DNA of 64,000 nt, from assembly GCA_023091665.1 (NCBI GenBank), contig JALJCQ010000014.1:558001-622000 (forward strand), read 5' to 3'. A model generated the notes under the pieces. It was not told the origin of the DNA and did not search any database. It saw only the letters and a list, made by a program, of their open reading frames with translations. Below, in pieces: positions 51,841 through 63,800 of the stretch (positions within the stretch are counted from its first letter, which is position 1; the number at the start of each line of letters is the position of its first letter). A program made the translations under genes and the position numbers. This DNA comes from Pythium myriotylum (taxonomy: Eukaryota; Oomycota; Peronosporomycetes; Pythiales; Pythiaceae).

Positions 51841-54800
51841 TTAGACCGTGCGGCTCGCGCGGATCGAGCGCTGCTGGTTCGTGACGACGCTGTGGCTCAT
51901 CGTCGGGTGGCCGGCGTTGATGCGCGAGGTGAAGGCCTTCTGGTTGTACACGTTCGAGTTCAGCAAGTAGTTGACACCGAACTTGATGAAGTCGAGCGGG
52001 ATGTGCCAGACGATAGCCCAGAGCCAGGCGACAAGCGTGTAACCACCGCCGCAGCCAATGACCGCGACACGATCAACCGGGTAGCCGCCGAAACCGATCC
52101 AGCCGATGGCCGAGGCCACGACCTGGGCGAACACGAAGGCAATGAGGAGCAGCGTGCTCGGGCGGTCAGCGAAGAACCAAATGTTGGCACCAGCCGTACG
52201 CGTGACGAAGATCAGAGCCTGACCGGAGATCGACACCTGGGTGTAGATGACCGAACGAAGGACACCCTCCTTGCGCTGGACACCAGGGCCAATCATCTGG
52301 TAGTTACGGGTCCACGTCTTGTTGAAGTTGCTGAAGTCCCAGACGTAGTCGCAGAAAGCAACCTCGTTGGTCACCGGGATGTGGTCGTTACCGATGAACT
52401 CGACACCCTTGCCCGACTGAGCAGCGTCGAAGACGTTGTAGCTACCACCGTAAGGGGTACCGGCAACACCAACAGTGTACTGGTACACGAACTGCTCGTA
52501 AGCCGCATCAGCGCTCGGCTCAACATCGCCCTCAAGGTCGTTGAGGTGAATGTCCGAAAGGTCCTTGAAGAGCTTGTCCTTCGAGTGCTCGTACTTGCGC
52601 TCGTACTCAACCCAGTAGGCATCGATGGCGTCCTTGCGGAACTTGCCAACAGCAGCCGAGTTGTTGATGGCCGAGCGAGGCACGCTGCCGTCGATCTCAC
52701 CACAGCCGACCGAGCCCGAAGCCTTAGCACACGTCTGGTACTGGTCCTGCATGAAGTCGTGGCAGTTGTCACGCATGCAGCCAACGCACAGGTTCTCAAC
52801 ACCAGCGCCCGCGAAACCATCCGAGTTGTTGATAACAGCGAAGAGGACAATGGTCGAGAGCGTGAGCCAGAGACCGAACGAGATCGATGACACGAACACC
52901 TGCTTCAGCTTCCACGAGTCCGGCGTCGGCGACGGCTTCACGTTATCCTTCGAGATCGTCAGGATCGTACCATCGTTCAAGATGGCCAAGATCACAACCA
53001 ACAGCGTCGGGAAGTACCAGTTCCAGGCAACCGTCAAGATACCGAACGTGAACACGATACGGACCGTCATCGCGATCGAGTACATCGCGTAGTTCTTCAT
53101 GCGCAGGAAAATCTCGCGCGACATGCGAATAGCCGTGATGATCACGCTCAGACCAGGCGACACAAGCACGATATCGGCGGCCGCACGAGCAGCGTCCGTC
53201 GCATCGTCCACAGCAATACCGATATCAGCCTGCGCGAGCGCCGGCGCGTCGTTCACACCATCACCAGTCATGCCCACAACCTTGCCGAGCGACTGGATGA
53301 GCTTCACGATCTCGAACTTGTGCTCCGGGAACACCTGCGCGAAACCGTCCGTGTCGTAGATCATCTGAGCCAGGTTGAGACCCGGAGGCGGCGCCTGGTT
53401 GAAGAACGAAGTGTCCAAGATGTTCGTCGGCATTCCCAACTGACGGCACGTCTCCACAGCGATCGCACGCTGGTCACCCGTCACCATCTTCACCGCAATG
53501 CCCAACTCAATAGCGCGCTTGATCGTGTCGGCCGTGTCGTGACGTGGAGGATCGAAGAGCGGAAGAAGACCGATCAACTGCCATGCACTGCTCCACCGGC
53601 ACGTCGCCGCTGCGGTCGATACCGACACCAAGGCCACGGTAGCCACGCGACGCGAACTCGTCGATGCGGCCCTCCACCTCGTCGCGCAGCGCAGCCGCGT
53701 TCACATCCATGTTCAGCACCACCTGCGGCGCACCCTTGATCGCACGGAACACCTCGCCCGTCCTGTTGTCGCGCAGCTTCGCGATCGTGTACTTGGTCGT
53801 GGGGTCGAACGGCGTGTAGTGGAGCAGCGTGTACTCGTCCTTGATCGTGTCCTTGCCCGGGTACGTGTTGTAGCACACCACGTCGATGGCCTCGTTGTTC
53901 TCGATACGAGCCGCCAGAGCGCCGAACTTGATGATGTCGTCGCCCGTGAAGCCGTTGCACGGCACCAGGTTGTCCAGGTCCACCGAGAGCTGGTTCAGCG
54001 TGAGCGTACCCGTCTTGTCCGAGCACAACACCTCCATACTCGCCATCTCCTCGATACACGTCAGACGCGTCACGATAGCGTTCTCCTTGGCGAGAGCCGA
54101 CGAACCGATCGCCAGCGTCACCGACAGCACGGTCGGCATGGCCACAGGGATACCACCGACGATCAGCACGAGGATGTTGGCAACACCCAGGCAGCCGTCC
54201 GTCTTCAGGTAGCACGGGTTCTCGTTCGAGCGGCCCGCCATCTGCGCCAGCAGCTCGATCACGCACCAGATCACGATCGACACGAGACAGAAGTTGCCCA
54301 CGGTCGTGAGCACCTGCTGCAGGCGGCCGTGCGAGTCGGCCGTCGCGATCTTCTCGGCCGCGCGGCCCAGGAACGTGTTCACGCCCGTGCTCGTCACCAT
54401 GGCCTCGATCTCGCCCTGCTTCACCACCGAACCAGAGTAGCCTTCGTCGCCCTCGCTCTTGGTCACCGGCAGCGACTCGCCCGTCAGCGACGACTGGTCC
54501 ACCTTGATCGGGTCGCCCTCGAGGAACTTGATATCCGCCGGGATCACGTCACCGAGACGCACACGGATGATATCACCCGGCACGAGCAGGTCGGCGCCAA
54601 CGTTGACCATCTCGCCGTCACGCAGCGCCTTGGCCTCGGGCGCGAGCTGGCCCATGAGCGCCGAGACGGCGTCGCCGGCCTGGATCTCTTCGAAGTAGCC
54701 GATGAACGCGTTGAGCAGGAGCAGGAAAATGATCAGACCGAAATCGGCATAGTCGAGCAGCACGATCGAGAGGATGGCCGCGACTTCCATGGCCCACGAG

Positions 54801-55051
54801 AGCGGGTTCCACATGAAGCTGAGGAAGACCTTGAGCTTGTTGACCTTTTCTTCCGGGAGCTTGTTGGGGCCGTACTCGGCGAGACGCTTCTGCGCCTCGT
54901 CGGACGTGAGGCCCTCCCGAGAGGTCTTGAGCTTGTCGAGCGCCGCGTTGAGCGGCACCTGCGCCCACTGGATCTGGCCCACTTCATTCGTGTAGTTCTT
55001 GGGCTCGTTGGGCGTCGCCAACGACATGTAGTTGGAGCCCGCACCCGCCAT
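51841..55051 (-). pseudogene. Plasma-membrane H+-ATPase copy 2, 2-nt deletion
   Basis: ATG at 55051 and the normal stop at 51841; without the fault it would give 1,070 residues. It is nearly identical to copy 3. The only disruptive change is loss of two bases at about 53583: this copy reads caactgccatgcactg where copies 1 and 3 read a two-base-longer version, so VEQCKWQLIG becomes VEQCMAVDRS and runs out of frame. All other motifs (TGES, DKTGT, TGDGVND) and the long helix 7-8 loop are intact. Such a clean single lesion in an otherwise pristine copy means either a very young pseudogene or an assembly error in a duplicated region. A few other changes are seen relative to copy 3 (CNGF against YNGF, KDTIK against KDSIK). 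Confidence 0.9.
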
Positions 55052-55318
55052 GGCGAATAGTCCCTTCCTGTTCTCTCCGGTTTCGCAGACTTGCTTGGAC
55101 TGGGGCCCTGGAAATTGAGGAATGAACCGACGGGGCGATTGCGAGGCGCGATTCCCGAGGGATAAGGGATGCTTGCTTGATCCGACAGAGGAGTCCTCTC
55201 CTGTCGGACATCGGTGGCCGACAACTCGTCGTCTTGGAGCTTGTCTACTGTGAACAGCTTAGGTACCTCGCCCGTCTAGGCAAGCGCAATCACGTTGGCG
55301 ACATTTCTCAATTTCTAT

Positions 55319-55435
55319 AGCAAGTGAGCTGCTCCCTTTAATCGTCCTTCTTTTTGACGATCTCGCGTAGCAGCAACTCGCCCTCGCGTATCCGACTGAC
55401 GCAGCGATGCGTTTAGTACTGCGACATGAGCATTA
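55319..55435 (+). repeat. Dispersed repeat, first part
   Basis: agcaagtgagctgctccctt through ctgcgacatgagca, matching 51270-51403 with indels. After gagca the match stops and resumes about 940 nt later. Confidence 0.75.
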
Positions 55436-56374
55436 TGGCATTATCATCCATTTTCAATGATTTTATCAGCCTCAACTTTCATTATATTCGCACCCGATTA
55501 TCGACCCGCACTTAAGAATCCGGGCCACAATTCCTTTTTCCCATGGCAAAAAAACTCGGTTATCAGCCTCACACCGACAGCGACTCTGCTATTGATTTGG
55601 GCGCGGCGACTTTCAGCGCCGCTGGCTGATAATGCGCGGACACGCTGCGACGCAGCATAAGGAAAGTCAACACTTCGCATCAATTCGACGTTATGGAAGA
55701 GCTGTATCTACATAAGTGCTCGAATAGAAAAGTGATGAGAGGGATACTTTGATCGATCTCAAGGCATTTAGACGTCTCTCTTGTTTGTAATCCTTGACGT
55801 TTGTCTGTGGGAGCGGGTCTCTCTCCGGGCGTTCAATCGCCTCGAACTCGTCGATCTCAACGGAGTATTCGTTCACAGAACTACACATTTCTTGTTCAGG
55901 TTCACAATCGAGGTCGCCACCATCGATGTCTTCGAGGAACTCTGCGACGAAATCTGCCATAACAGAGAAGCTCAGTCACAGAACTGTCCGGGCTTATCTG
56001 ACCCAAAAACACTCACCAATCGTCACGTCGAGGTCCTCCAACCTACAGTGGCCATGATCTCAGCGACATGACTGTCAAGGCGCGATGGCAAGAAATCTGC
56101 ATCCCCAATTGCAAAGCTTCTGAAAGCGAGACTACATGATCATTCTACATGATCATTCGATGATCACCAAAAGACTAATGTGGTCGAACAATGCTGATGG
56201 CCATCAACGCGAGCCGATCTAGTGAGACTTGTATACCTCAGAGTACCGGTTGATTAAGAGTAAATGCCAGAAGTTATAACCAGCTGAACTTACGTATCCT
56301 TTGAAATTGATCCATCATGTTGTGAATAACCTGAGTATTAGTGTAAACGTTATAGGAGGTTTGCCATCCCTACG

Positions 56375-56430
56375 CGAAGCACCACGCACGACGTCGTCGA
56401 TCGCCGCAAACTTCTCACGAACTGAATCTG
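56375..56430 (+). repeat. Dispersed repeat, second part
   Basis: Gaagcaccacgcacgacgtcgtcgatcgcc-type sequence followed by aactgaatctgaa, matching 51404-51468. The ~940 nt between the two parts is probably an insertion. Confidence 0.7.
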
Positions 56431-56565
56431 AACCCAGCTTTTGTGGTGATTGCATGCAGTGGCTAAAACACCTCTACGTGGTTACTATTGCATAACCTGC
56501 AATGCTCCATCTCTTCATAACTGAATATCATGACCACGATTAGAATGGGAGCCCGGAGGTCGATT

Positions 56566-56600
56566 GAGATTTTCCACACCGACTCAATGTGGAAAATCTC
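56566..56600. repeat. Perfect 13-bp hairpin
   Basis: gagattttccaca (56566-56578) and tgtggaaaatctc (56588-56600) around 9 nt. Confidence 0.85.
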
Positions 56601-57368
56601 CTTTGGGTCGCCGAAACAGATCCGACGCTGAAAAGAAATTTTCCCGAGGGGAGTTCCGTCAGCCTGTGCCAATAGCTCTAAAACCCTTTCAGAAACGATT
56701 GAATCAATGGGGAGAATTCAAAGAATTGCTCGCCCGCCTCCCAGCGGGGTGGTCGTAGTTTCAAAGAAGCACACTGAGCTTAGAGATGCCGTAGGTAATT
56801 CATGCCGGTCTGCTTTCGACACTTTTTTGTCTGGAATTAGGGCCAAACGTGCGCCAATTTGATGTTTGCCACTGAACACGATGCAATTGAGGTCGATTGG
56901 TCGCATCTTGTTGTCAGACACAGGTCCCATCCATCAATTCAAACTATACTATGTGTACGTATTCGAGGCCAGAAACTAAACGAATGTAGCGCAAATATTG
57001 TTCAAGAAAACAATAAGACCGTTTGTCATCAGCGAAACTCTCCCGCGACGACTGTCACATATTTGCGGTCGCGCTGCAGGATCGCTGCACCCTCTGGCGT
57101 GTTTTCGTATGCAAGTTGCTCGTACAGAAATGACTCGAACGAGAACGTGTGGAACGCGAGGTAGTAGCACCAGATCCATTAGTCCGGGATTGAGTGCTTG
57201 GGCATCATGTAGCCTTCACAAAGCATAAACATGCCGTAGATGCCGGCACCGAGCGCGATGTCGATGATGTAGTGTGGGGCAGCCGAGCCGATGACGTGCA
57301 TGAGCGACTCGGCGACAACGAGCGAGAGGAAGAGGTTCATCAAGAACCACCAGAACGAATTTCGGTAG

Positions 57369-57439
57369 AAAATGACCCAGAACTGGTGCATAGCCGATGG
57401 CTCAGCCAAATCGGCTATGCACCAGTTCTGGATCATTTT
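57369..57439. repeat. 29-bp hairpin at a deletion junction in the ABCG pseudogene
   Basis: Arms 57369-57397 and 57411-57439 are inverse copies with one mismatch around 13 nt. One arm is transporter sequence and the other its inverted copy, so it marks a rearrangement. Confidence 0.9.
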
Positions 57440-57605
57440 GAGTGCTGAGGTGCTGATCGAGGCTAACGTTGAACGGTCGTCGGTGACTTCACGAGTAAGC
57501 TCCTTTGCTGTTGGACTGTCCGCGTAGGCTTGAACCAACCGAGTAACATCCGCGTGGCCTTCAAAGTCGTCATTGACTAACTCGATGAAATACTCGGTGG
57601 GGTTC

Positions 57606-58222
57606 AACCCCTCGTCACCGCACTCACGAGAGTGCTGATCTTCGACGGGAGCTCCACAAGCATCCCCGGCCCTGAGGGTGCCGGGACGATCCTTGTTCAA
57701 GCCCACGAGCCCGAGCCAGCCCGGAAATCGTGTGGAGTTTAGCGGTCTATCTCCCAGACCCTACCACCACCACCAACTGCGCGGCCTACCGCGGCCCATT
57801 AGACGGCCTCCAAGCCGCACAGGACAATGGCTGGCGAGATCTCACGGTCATCGGCACCAATGGACTCGTCCTCCGGCAGCTCCGGGAGTATCGCGTGCCA
57901 CGGAATGAGCGGCTCCGACCGCTCTACCACCAGGTCAGACGCCTCGCCGATATTGTCGGCGTCGTTCACTGGCATCAACAAGTGAAGAATCATAACGCCA
58001 TGGCCACAACGCTGGCCTCCCATGCGCTGGCCACGGCTCTCTCGAGCCAGGTTCGCCACCCCACTGACAGGCCAAGTCACGCAGACCTGTCCCAGCTCAC
58101 CGCCTCCGACTTGCAGCCCTGGCTCTATAGCCAGGTTGACCCACGGTAACCAGGAATTCACAGAGCTCCACCTATTAGGGTACATTTATTGCGCTCAATA
58201 GACTTCACCTTCATCATCATCA
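57606..58222 (+). mobile_element. 5'-truncated retroelement fragment with RNase H
   Basis: A 617-nt insertion in the ABCG pseudogene, on the opposite strand, flanked by a 14-nt duplication (57592-57605 actcggtggggttc and 58223-58236 actcggcggggttc). It encodes the end of an RNase H domain: FDGSS (57641-57655, first catalytic Asp kept), then after a frameshift NCAAYRGPLDGLQAA, LTVIGTNGLVLRQL and NAMATTLASHALA, where the usual Glu and two Asp of the active site are replaced. A stop at 58147 is followed by a short 3' region ending in caatagacttcacc and cat repeats. Truncated 5' end, long target duplication and trinucleotide tail point to a non-LTR retroelement; that class assignment is inference. 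Confidence 0.7.
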
Positions 58223-58740
58223 ACTCGGCGGGGTTCGAGTACGTTGGACACGCCAAGCCAGCGCTAGCAAAATGTGAGATCGCGAGATCTCGCGGACCAC
58301 AGTACGCTGTCTGCCCCAAACTCAGGATCAGGATATTCAAAAACATATCGTACACCAACGACGACGGCTGGTGGATCGTGAAGATCGCCGTCTTGTTGTT
58401 CGCGCGACTCAGCTCCGACAACAGTTTGATCACGTTGTACGTGGCCGACGAGTCCAAACCCGACGTGGGCTCGTCCAGCAGCAAGATGGACAGGTTCGAG
58501 AGCAGCTCGATCGCGATGGAGAGGCGACGGCGCTGGCCGCCCGACAAACCCTTGCGGAAGATGTCGCTGACGATCGTGTCGCGACAGCTGACCAAACCCA
58601 TCTCGGAGATGGTGAGGTCGACGCGGTCGTCGATCATGGCGGTCGTGACGGAGCTGGGCAGACTGAGCTTGGCGGCCATGCGCAGCGTCTTGACGACCGA
58701 GAAGGAGCCGAGCAGCGTGCCTTCTTGCGCGACGTAGCTG

Positions 58741-59420
58741 TTCACGCAGCTACTTTGCCGCGTGAACGCACCAGCAAGCGTTGAAGCCGAGAATTCGGCA
58801 TTGGTTCCCAAAGCCGCTTTATGTGGACATCGCTGCACTACAGACGCCACACTTCAGTTGTGAGCGGGGACACCCGCAATGCGCTATCGTCTTGAATCCG
58901 GAGAACTGCTGGGTGGCTGGCGACAAGAACACACACGGCAGATTTGCCTCCACTCGAGTGAGCAGGCACTTGCAACACATGCCGCAAGAATATCTTGCTG
59001 CTCAGCCCTGTCGAAAGGCAAGGACCTCGCCGGTGGTATCTTGCGCAAATCACAGCTCGGAAAGCCGTGTGGACGCGCAGGATGTAGCATGATGATGCTC
59101 ATGACCGAAGTGTTGGAGTCGAGCACTGCACGATTATTATCGAATCAAACCATATCTTACGCTCTTAAACCAACTCTCTTGAAGAACTCTGAACCAACTC
59201 TTTTGAAGAACATCACTTGATAGTGACATCACTACAAGTGATCTTTTTCAAAGTTTTGGATTCCCTTTCACGTCACTAAAAGCAGGTAAAACCGTGATAT
59301 CGCACTTAAAAGTGATTCTACGCATTTTAATGCGTAGAATCAGACTTCCTTGCCTTCACCATCCTGCTCGACCGTACTTAGGCCAAAAATTCCGCACCTA
59401 GTGAGTGATGAGTTCTCAAT
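58741..59420. other. Intergenic, no gene
   Basis: Sequence upstream of the ABCG remnant is not transporter-like, so the 5' end of that gene, including Walker A, was lost. Hairpins: atcacttg/caagtgat (59212-59242) and gattctacgcatt/aatgcgtagaatc (59314-59341). A 22-nt direct repeat (aaccaactct.ttgaagaac) occurs twice near 59167-59212. Confidence 0.5.
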
Positions 59421-60035
59421 ATGTACGGAAATGATGCACCAGTTGTCGAGCACGAACTTAACCAGAGGAGTACCGTAAGCGTCAGGCCTCCTCAGAATGG
59501 TGACACGAGAAGCAACAAATTTACGAGATTGAAGTTTCAGGAATTCACGGCTGATGCCGTCGTCGACGGCCAGTTCTCGCTCTCGCAGTTTCGCGGCAAG
59601 TGGGTCGTGCTCCTCTTCTATCCACTCAACTTAACGTTCGTGTGATCAACCGAGAACTGCGCCTTATGAGACCGCGTCGAGGACTTGCAGGTGCTCAACA
59701 TTGAGGTCATTGGTGCGTCCATCGACTCCAAGTTCTCCCACCTCGCGTGGTTCAACACGCCCCGCAAGAAAGGCGATGTCAGCGAGATAAAGACCCCGCT
59801 ATTCGCAGACGTGGCGACGAGCTCTCGACCAAGTACAAGGTGCTGGTCACGGACGGCGACTCATCAGCGTCACGACCCCAAGGGCTCGCTCGAGTTCTTC
59901 GGAGAGCTGGCCAAAAAGTTGGCCAAAATCGATGAGCAAGCGTGGTTGTGGACGAATAACAATGAACGCCCCGGCCTTTTGTTGATGTCGGAGTTTTTCT
60001 CGGTTTCGAGGCGAATGCAGCAACGCGTGCCGTGA
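59421..60035 (+). pseudogene. 2-Cys peroxiredoxin pseudogene
   Basis: The frame reads FSLSQFRGKWVVLLFYPLNL and TFV, then TGA (59643-59645), STENCAL, TGA (59667-59669), DRVEDLQVLNIEVIGASIDS, then KFSHLAWFNTPRKKG and TPLFADVA. This is the AhpC-TSA/Prx1 peroxiredoxin pattern, in which FTFVCPTE carries the peroxidatic Cys; here that Cys codon is TGA. A frameshift follows near 59820 (ELSTKYKVLVTDG is in another frame), and the resolving-Cys end is missing or unrecognisable. When intact the enzyme reduces peroxides using thioredoxin. Two stops plus a frameshift mark it as dead. Confidence 0.85.
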
Positions 60036-60478
60036 TGTCTCGTACGAGGCAATTGTGCCGAGCCAATCTAAATTTGTAAGGTCTTTTGAGGGTCGCACTC
60101 CTGTGTTCTGGCCAACAAGCTCACCACCACGAACATCACGCAACAAGGTCCTAATTGGGCTGAAAACGAGGCCAGGTCTTCATTATCAGGGAGCTCTTTC
60201 AACTGCACTAGTGGCGCCTCGATGCGGTCTACGGGCACGTATATTTGGAAATAGCGCGGCGAATTGAAGGTATGTCGAATTGAAGGTATGCTGCGCACAG
60301 GAGAAAGCTTTCACACGACGCGTAGATAGCGCACGGGTGGTGGAGGTCGTGAAGGCGTGGAACATCGTGAACCGAGAGGGCTGTTGCTCTCATTTCGTTC
60401 CTAAACCACCTCCACTGGGTTCCCCAGCCACCAGATCGCCGAAGGCGAGACGGTCTCTGTCTGAGTTTTGATTTTTAG
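60036..60478. other. No recognisable gene
   Basis: Short frames only; ends where the ATPase segmental duplication begins. Confidence 0.5.
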
Positions 60479-60879
60479 ATGTCAACGACGTGTCGACGTC
60501 GTACGGTTCTACAGTCTCAAACTGAAACTCAAACTGCTACTGTAGTGGGTGGCAAAAGTTAATTGGAGAAAGAGGAGTTCCGTTTTGTTTTTCTATTGTT
60601 TTTTGGGGATTTTTCTAAGTTATGTCTACAAGCAGATGCATCCTTTTTCTACTGATATGCAGTGCCCGTGTACACCTCCGTCTTCGTTGGGAAGCGCAGA
60701 GCGAGCTACGTGCTTGGGTCCTCGCGCCCTCCACCCACCATCCCACCACCGCTCATCGACAGCACCTTGTCATCTTCTATCGATCACGAGGCTTCCACCA
60801 ATGATGGACGCCGCCGCGGCGACAGTCGGAGGAGAGGAAAGCCGTGGAGACTTCAACACTCATGGGTCACAGATACCAC
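60479..60879. repeat. 3' flank of the ATPase segmental duplication, longer copy
   Basis: Nearly identical to 51501-51840 with about 61 nt more (around 60745-60805). Left edge of similarity is at about 60479. Confidence 0.9.
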
Positions 60880-63800
60880 TTAGACCGTGCGGCTCGCGCG
60901 GATCGAGCGCTGCTGGTTCGTGACGACGCTGTGGCTCATCGTCGGGTGGCCGGCGTTGATGCGCGAGGTGAAGGCCTTCTGGTTGTACACGTTCGAGTTC
61001 AGCAAGTAGTTGACACCGAACTTGATGAAGTCGAGCGGGATGTGCCAGACGATAGCCCAGAGCCAGGCGACAAGCGTGTAACCACCGCCGCAGCCAATGA
61101 CCGCGACACGATCAACCGGGTAGCCGCCGAAACCGATCCAGCCGATGGCCGAGGCCACGACCTGGGCGAACACGAAGGCAATGAGGAGCAGCGTGCTCGG
61201 GCGGTCAGCGAAGAACCAAATGTTGGCACCAGCCGTACGCGTGACGAAGATCAGAGCCTGACCGGAGATCGACACCTGGGTGTAGATGACCGAACGAAGG
61301 ACACCCTCCTTGCGCTGGACACCAGGGCCAATCATCTGGTAGTTACGGGTCCACGTCTTGTTGAAGTTGCTGAAGTCCCAGACGTAGTCGCAGAAAGCAA
61401 CCTCGTTGGTCACCGGGATGTGGTCGTTACCGATGAACTCGACACCCTTGCCCGACTGAGCAGCGTCGAAGACGTTGTAGCTACCACCGTAAGGGGTACC
61501 GGCAACACCAACAGTGTACTGGTACACGAACTGCTCGTAAGCCGCATCAGCGCTCGGCTCAACATCGCCCTCAAGGTCGTTGAGGTGAATGTCCGAAAGG
61601 TCCTTGAAGAGCTTGTCCTTCGAGTGCTCGTACTTGCGCTCGTACTCAACCCAGTAGGCATCGATGGCGTCCTTGCGGAACTTGCCAACAGCAGCCGAGT
61701 TGTTGATGGCCGAGCGAGGCACGCTGCCGTCGATCTCACCACAGCCGACCGAGCCCGAAGCCTTAGCACACGTCTGGTACTGGTCCTGCATGAAGTCGTG
61801 GCAGTTGTCACGCATGCAGCCAACGCACAGGTTCTCAACACCAGCGCCCGCGAAACCATCCGAGTTGTTGATAACAGCGAAGAGGACAATGGTCGAGAGC
61901 GTGAGCCAGAGACCGAACGAGATCGATGACACGAACACCTGCTTCAGCTTCCACGAGTCCGGCGTCGGCGACGGCTTCACGTTATCCTTCGAGATCGTCA
62001 GGATCGTACCATCGTTCAAGATGGCCAAGATCACAACCAACAGCGTCGGGAAGTACCAGTTCCAGGCAACCGTCAAGATACCGAACGTGAACACGATACG
62101 GACCGTCATCGCGATCGAGTACATCGCGTAGTTCTTCATGCGCAGGAAAATCTCGCGCGACATGCGAATAGCCGTGATGATCACGCTCAGACCAGGCGAC
62201 ACAAGCACGATATCGGCGGCCGCACGAGCAGCGTCCGTCGCATCGTCCACAGCAATACCGATATCAGCCTGCGCGAGCGCCGGCGCGTCGTTCACACCAT
62301 CACCAGTCATGCCCACAACCTTGCCGAGCGACTGGATGAGCTTCACGATCTCGAACTTGTGCTCCGGGAACACCTGCGCGAAACCGTCCGTGTCGTAGAT
62401 CATCTGAGCCAGGTTGAGACCCGGAGGCGGCGCCTGGTTGAAGAACGAAGTGTCCAAGATGTTCGTCGGCATTCCCAACTGACGGCACGTCTCCACAGCG
62501 ATCGCACGCTGGTCACCCGTCACCATCTTCACCGCAATGCCCAACTCAATAGCGCGCTTGATCGTGTCGGCCGTGTCGTGACGTGGAGGATCGAAGAGCG
62601 GAAGAAGACCGATCAACTGCCACTTGCACTGCTCCACCGGCACGTCGCCGCTGCGGTCGATACCGACACCAAGGCCACGGTAGCCACGCGACGCGAACTC
62701 GTCGATGCGGCCCTCCACCTCGTCGCGCAGCGCAGCCGCGTTCACATCCATGTTCAGCACCACCTGCGGCGCACCCTTGATCGCACGGAACACCTCGCCC
62801 GTCCTGTTGTCGCGCAGCTTCGCGATCGTGTACTTGGTCGTGGGGTCGAACGGCGTGTAGTGGAGCAGCGTGTACTCGTCCTTGATCGAGTCCTTGCCCG
62901 GGTACGTGTTGTAGCACACCACGTCGATGGCCTCGTTGTTCTCGATACGAGCCGCCAGAGCGCCGAACTTGATGATGTCGTCGCCCGTGAAGCCGTTGTA
63001 CGGCACCAGGTTGTCCAGGTCCACCGAGAGCTGGTTCAGCGTGAGCGTACCCGTCTTGTCCGAGCACAACACCTCCATACTCGCCATCTCCTCGATACAC
63101 GTCAGACGCGTCACGATAGCGTTCTCCTTGGCGAGAGCCGACGAACCGATCGCCAGCGTCACCGACAGCACGGTCGGCATGGCCACAGGGATACCACCGA
63201 CGATCAGCACGAGGATGTTGGCAACACCCAGGCAGCCGTCCGTCTTCAGGTAGCACGGGTTCTCGTTCGAGCGGCCCGCCATCTGCGCCAGCAGCTCGAT
63301 CACGCACCAGATCACGATCGACACGAGACAGAAGTTGCCCACGGTCGTGAGCACCTGCTGCAGGCGGCCGTGCGAGTCGGCCGTCGCGATCTTCTCGGCC
63401 GCGCGGCCCAGGAACGTGTTCACGCCCGTGCTCGTCACCATGGCCTCGATCTCGCCCTGCTTCACCACCGAACCAGAGTAGCCTTCGTCGCCCTCGCTCT
63501 TGGTCACCGGCAGCGACTCGCCCGTCAGCGACGACTGGTCCACCTTGATCGGGTCGCCCTCGAGGAACTTGATATCCGCCGGGATCACGTCACCGAGACG
63601 CACACGGATGATATCACCCGGCACGAGCAGGTCGGCGCCAACGTTGACCATCTCGCCGTCACGCAGCGCCTTGGCCTCGGGCGCGAGCTGGCCCATGAGC
63701 GCCGAGACGGCGTCGCCGGCCTGGATCTCTTCGAAGTAGCCGATGAACGCGTTGAGCAGGAGCAGGAAAATGATCAGACCGAAATCGGCATAGTCGAGCA

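Larger units (their letters stand above)
55052..57027. other. Intergenic; promoter side of ATPase 2, repeats
   Basis: No gene I can support. An acidic minus frame of 89 codons with an ATG (55960-55691, MADFVAEFLEDIDGGDLD...) has no recognised domain and could be a transposon remnant. Two blocks of the dispersed repeat and a hairpin lie here. Confidence 0.4.
57028..58740 (-). pseudogene. ABCG half-transporter pseudogene, interrupted
   Basis: The minus strand from 58740 reads an ABCG (white/brown-type) nucleotide-binding domain without its Walker A part: YVAQEGTLLGSFSVVKTLRM, signature LSGGQRRRLSIAIE, Walker B ILLLDEPTSGLDSSA, switch His in FTIHQPSS, and CPTYSNPAE at about 58240. After a 617-nt insertion the reading resumes at [20 protein letters not shown], but most of the membrane domain is missing; near 57440-57370 the sequence folds back on itself, then [34 protein letters not shown], a TAA at 57179-57181, and the family tail WIWCYYLAFHTFSFESF to TGA at 57028. 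Such proteins export lipids or drugs when intact; this one lacks Walker A and half the membrane domain. Confidence 0.9.

Noticed and set aside
57730..58149. Independent gene of 139 codons inside the ABCG region
   Set aside because: It is the RNase H part of the inserted retroelement fragment; the reading begins before the apparent ATG in another frame.
59643..59645. Selenocysteine reading of the peroxiredoxin TGA
   Set aside because: A second TGA eight codons later and a downstream frameshift favour a pseudogene; no SECIS could be recognised by eye. Kept only as a finding to test.
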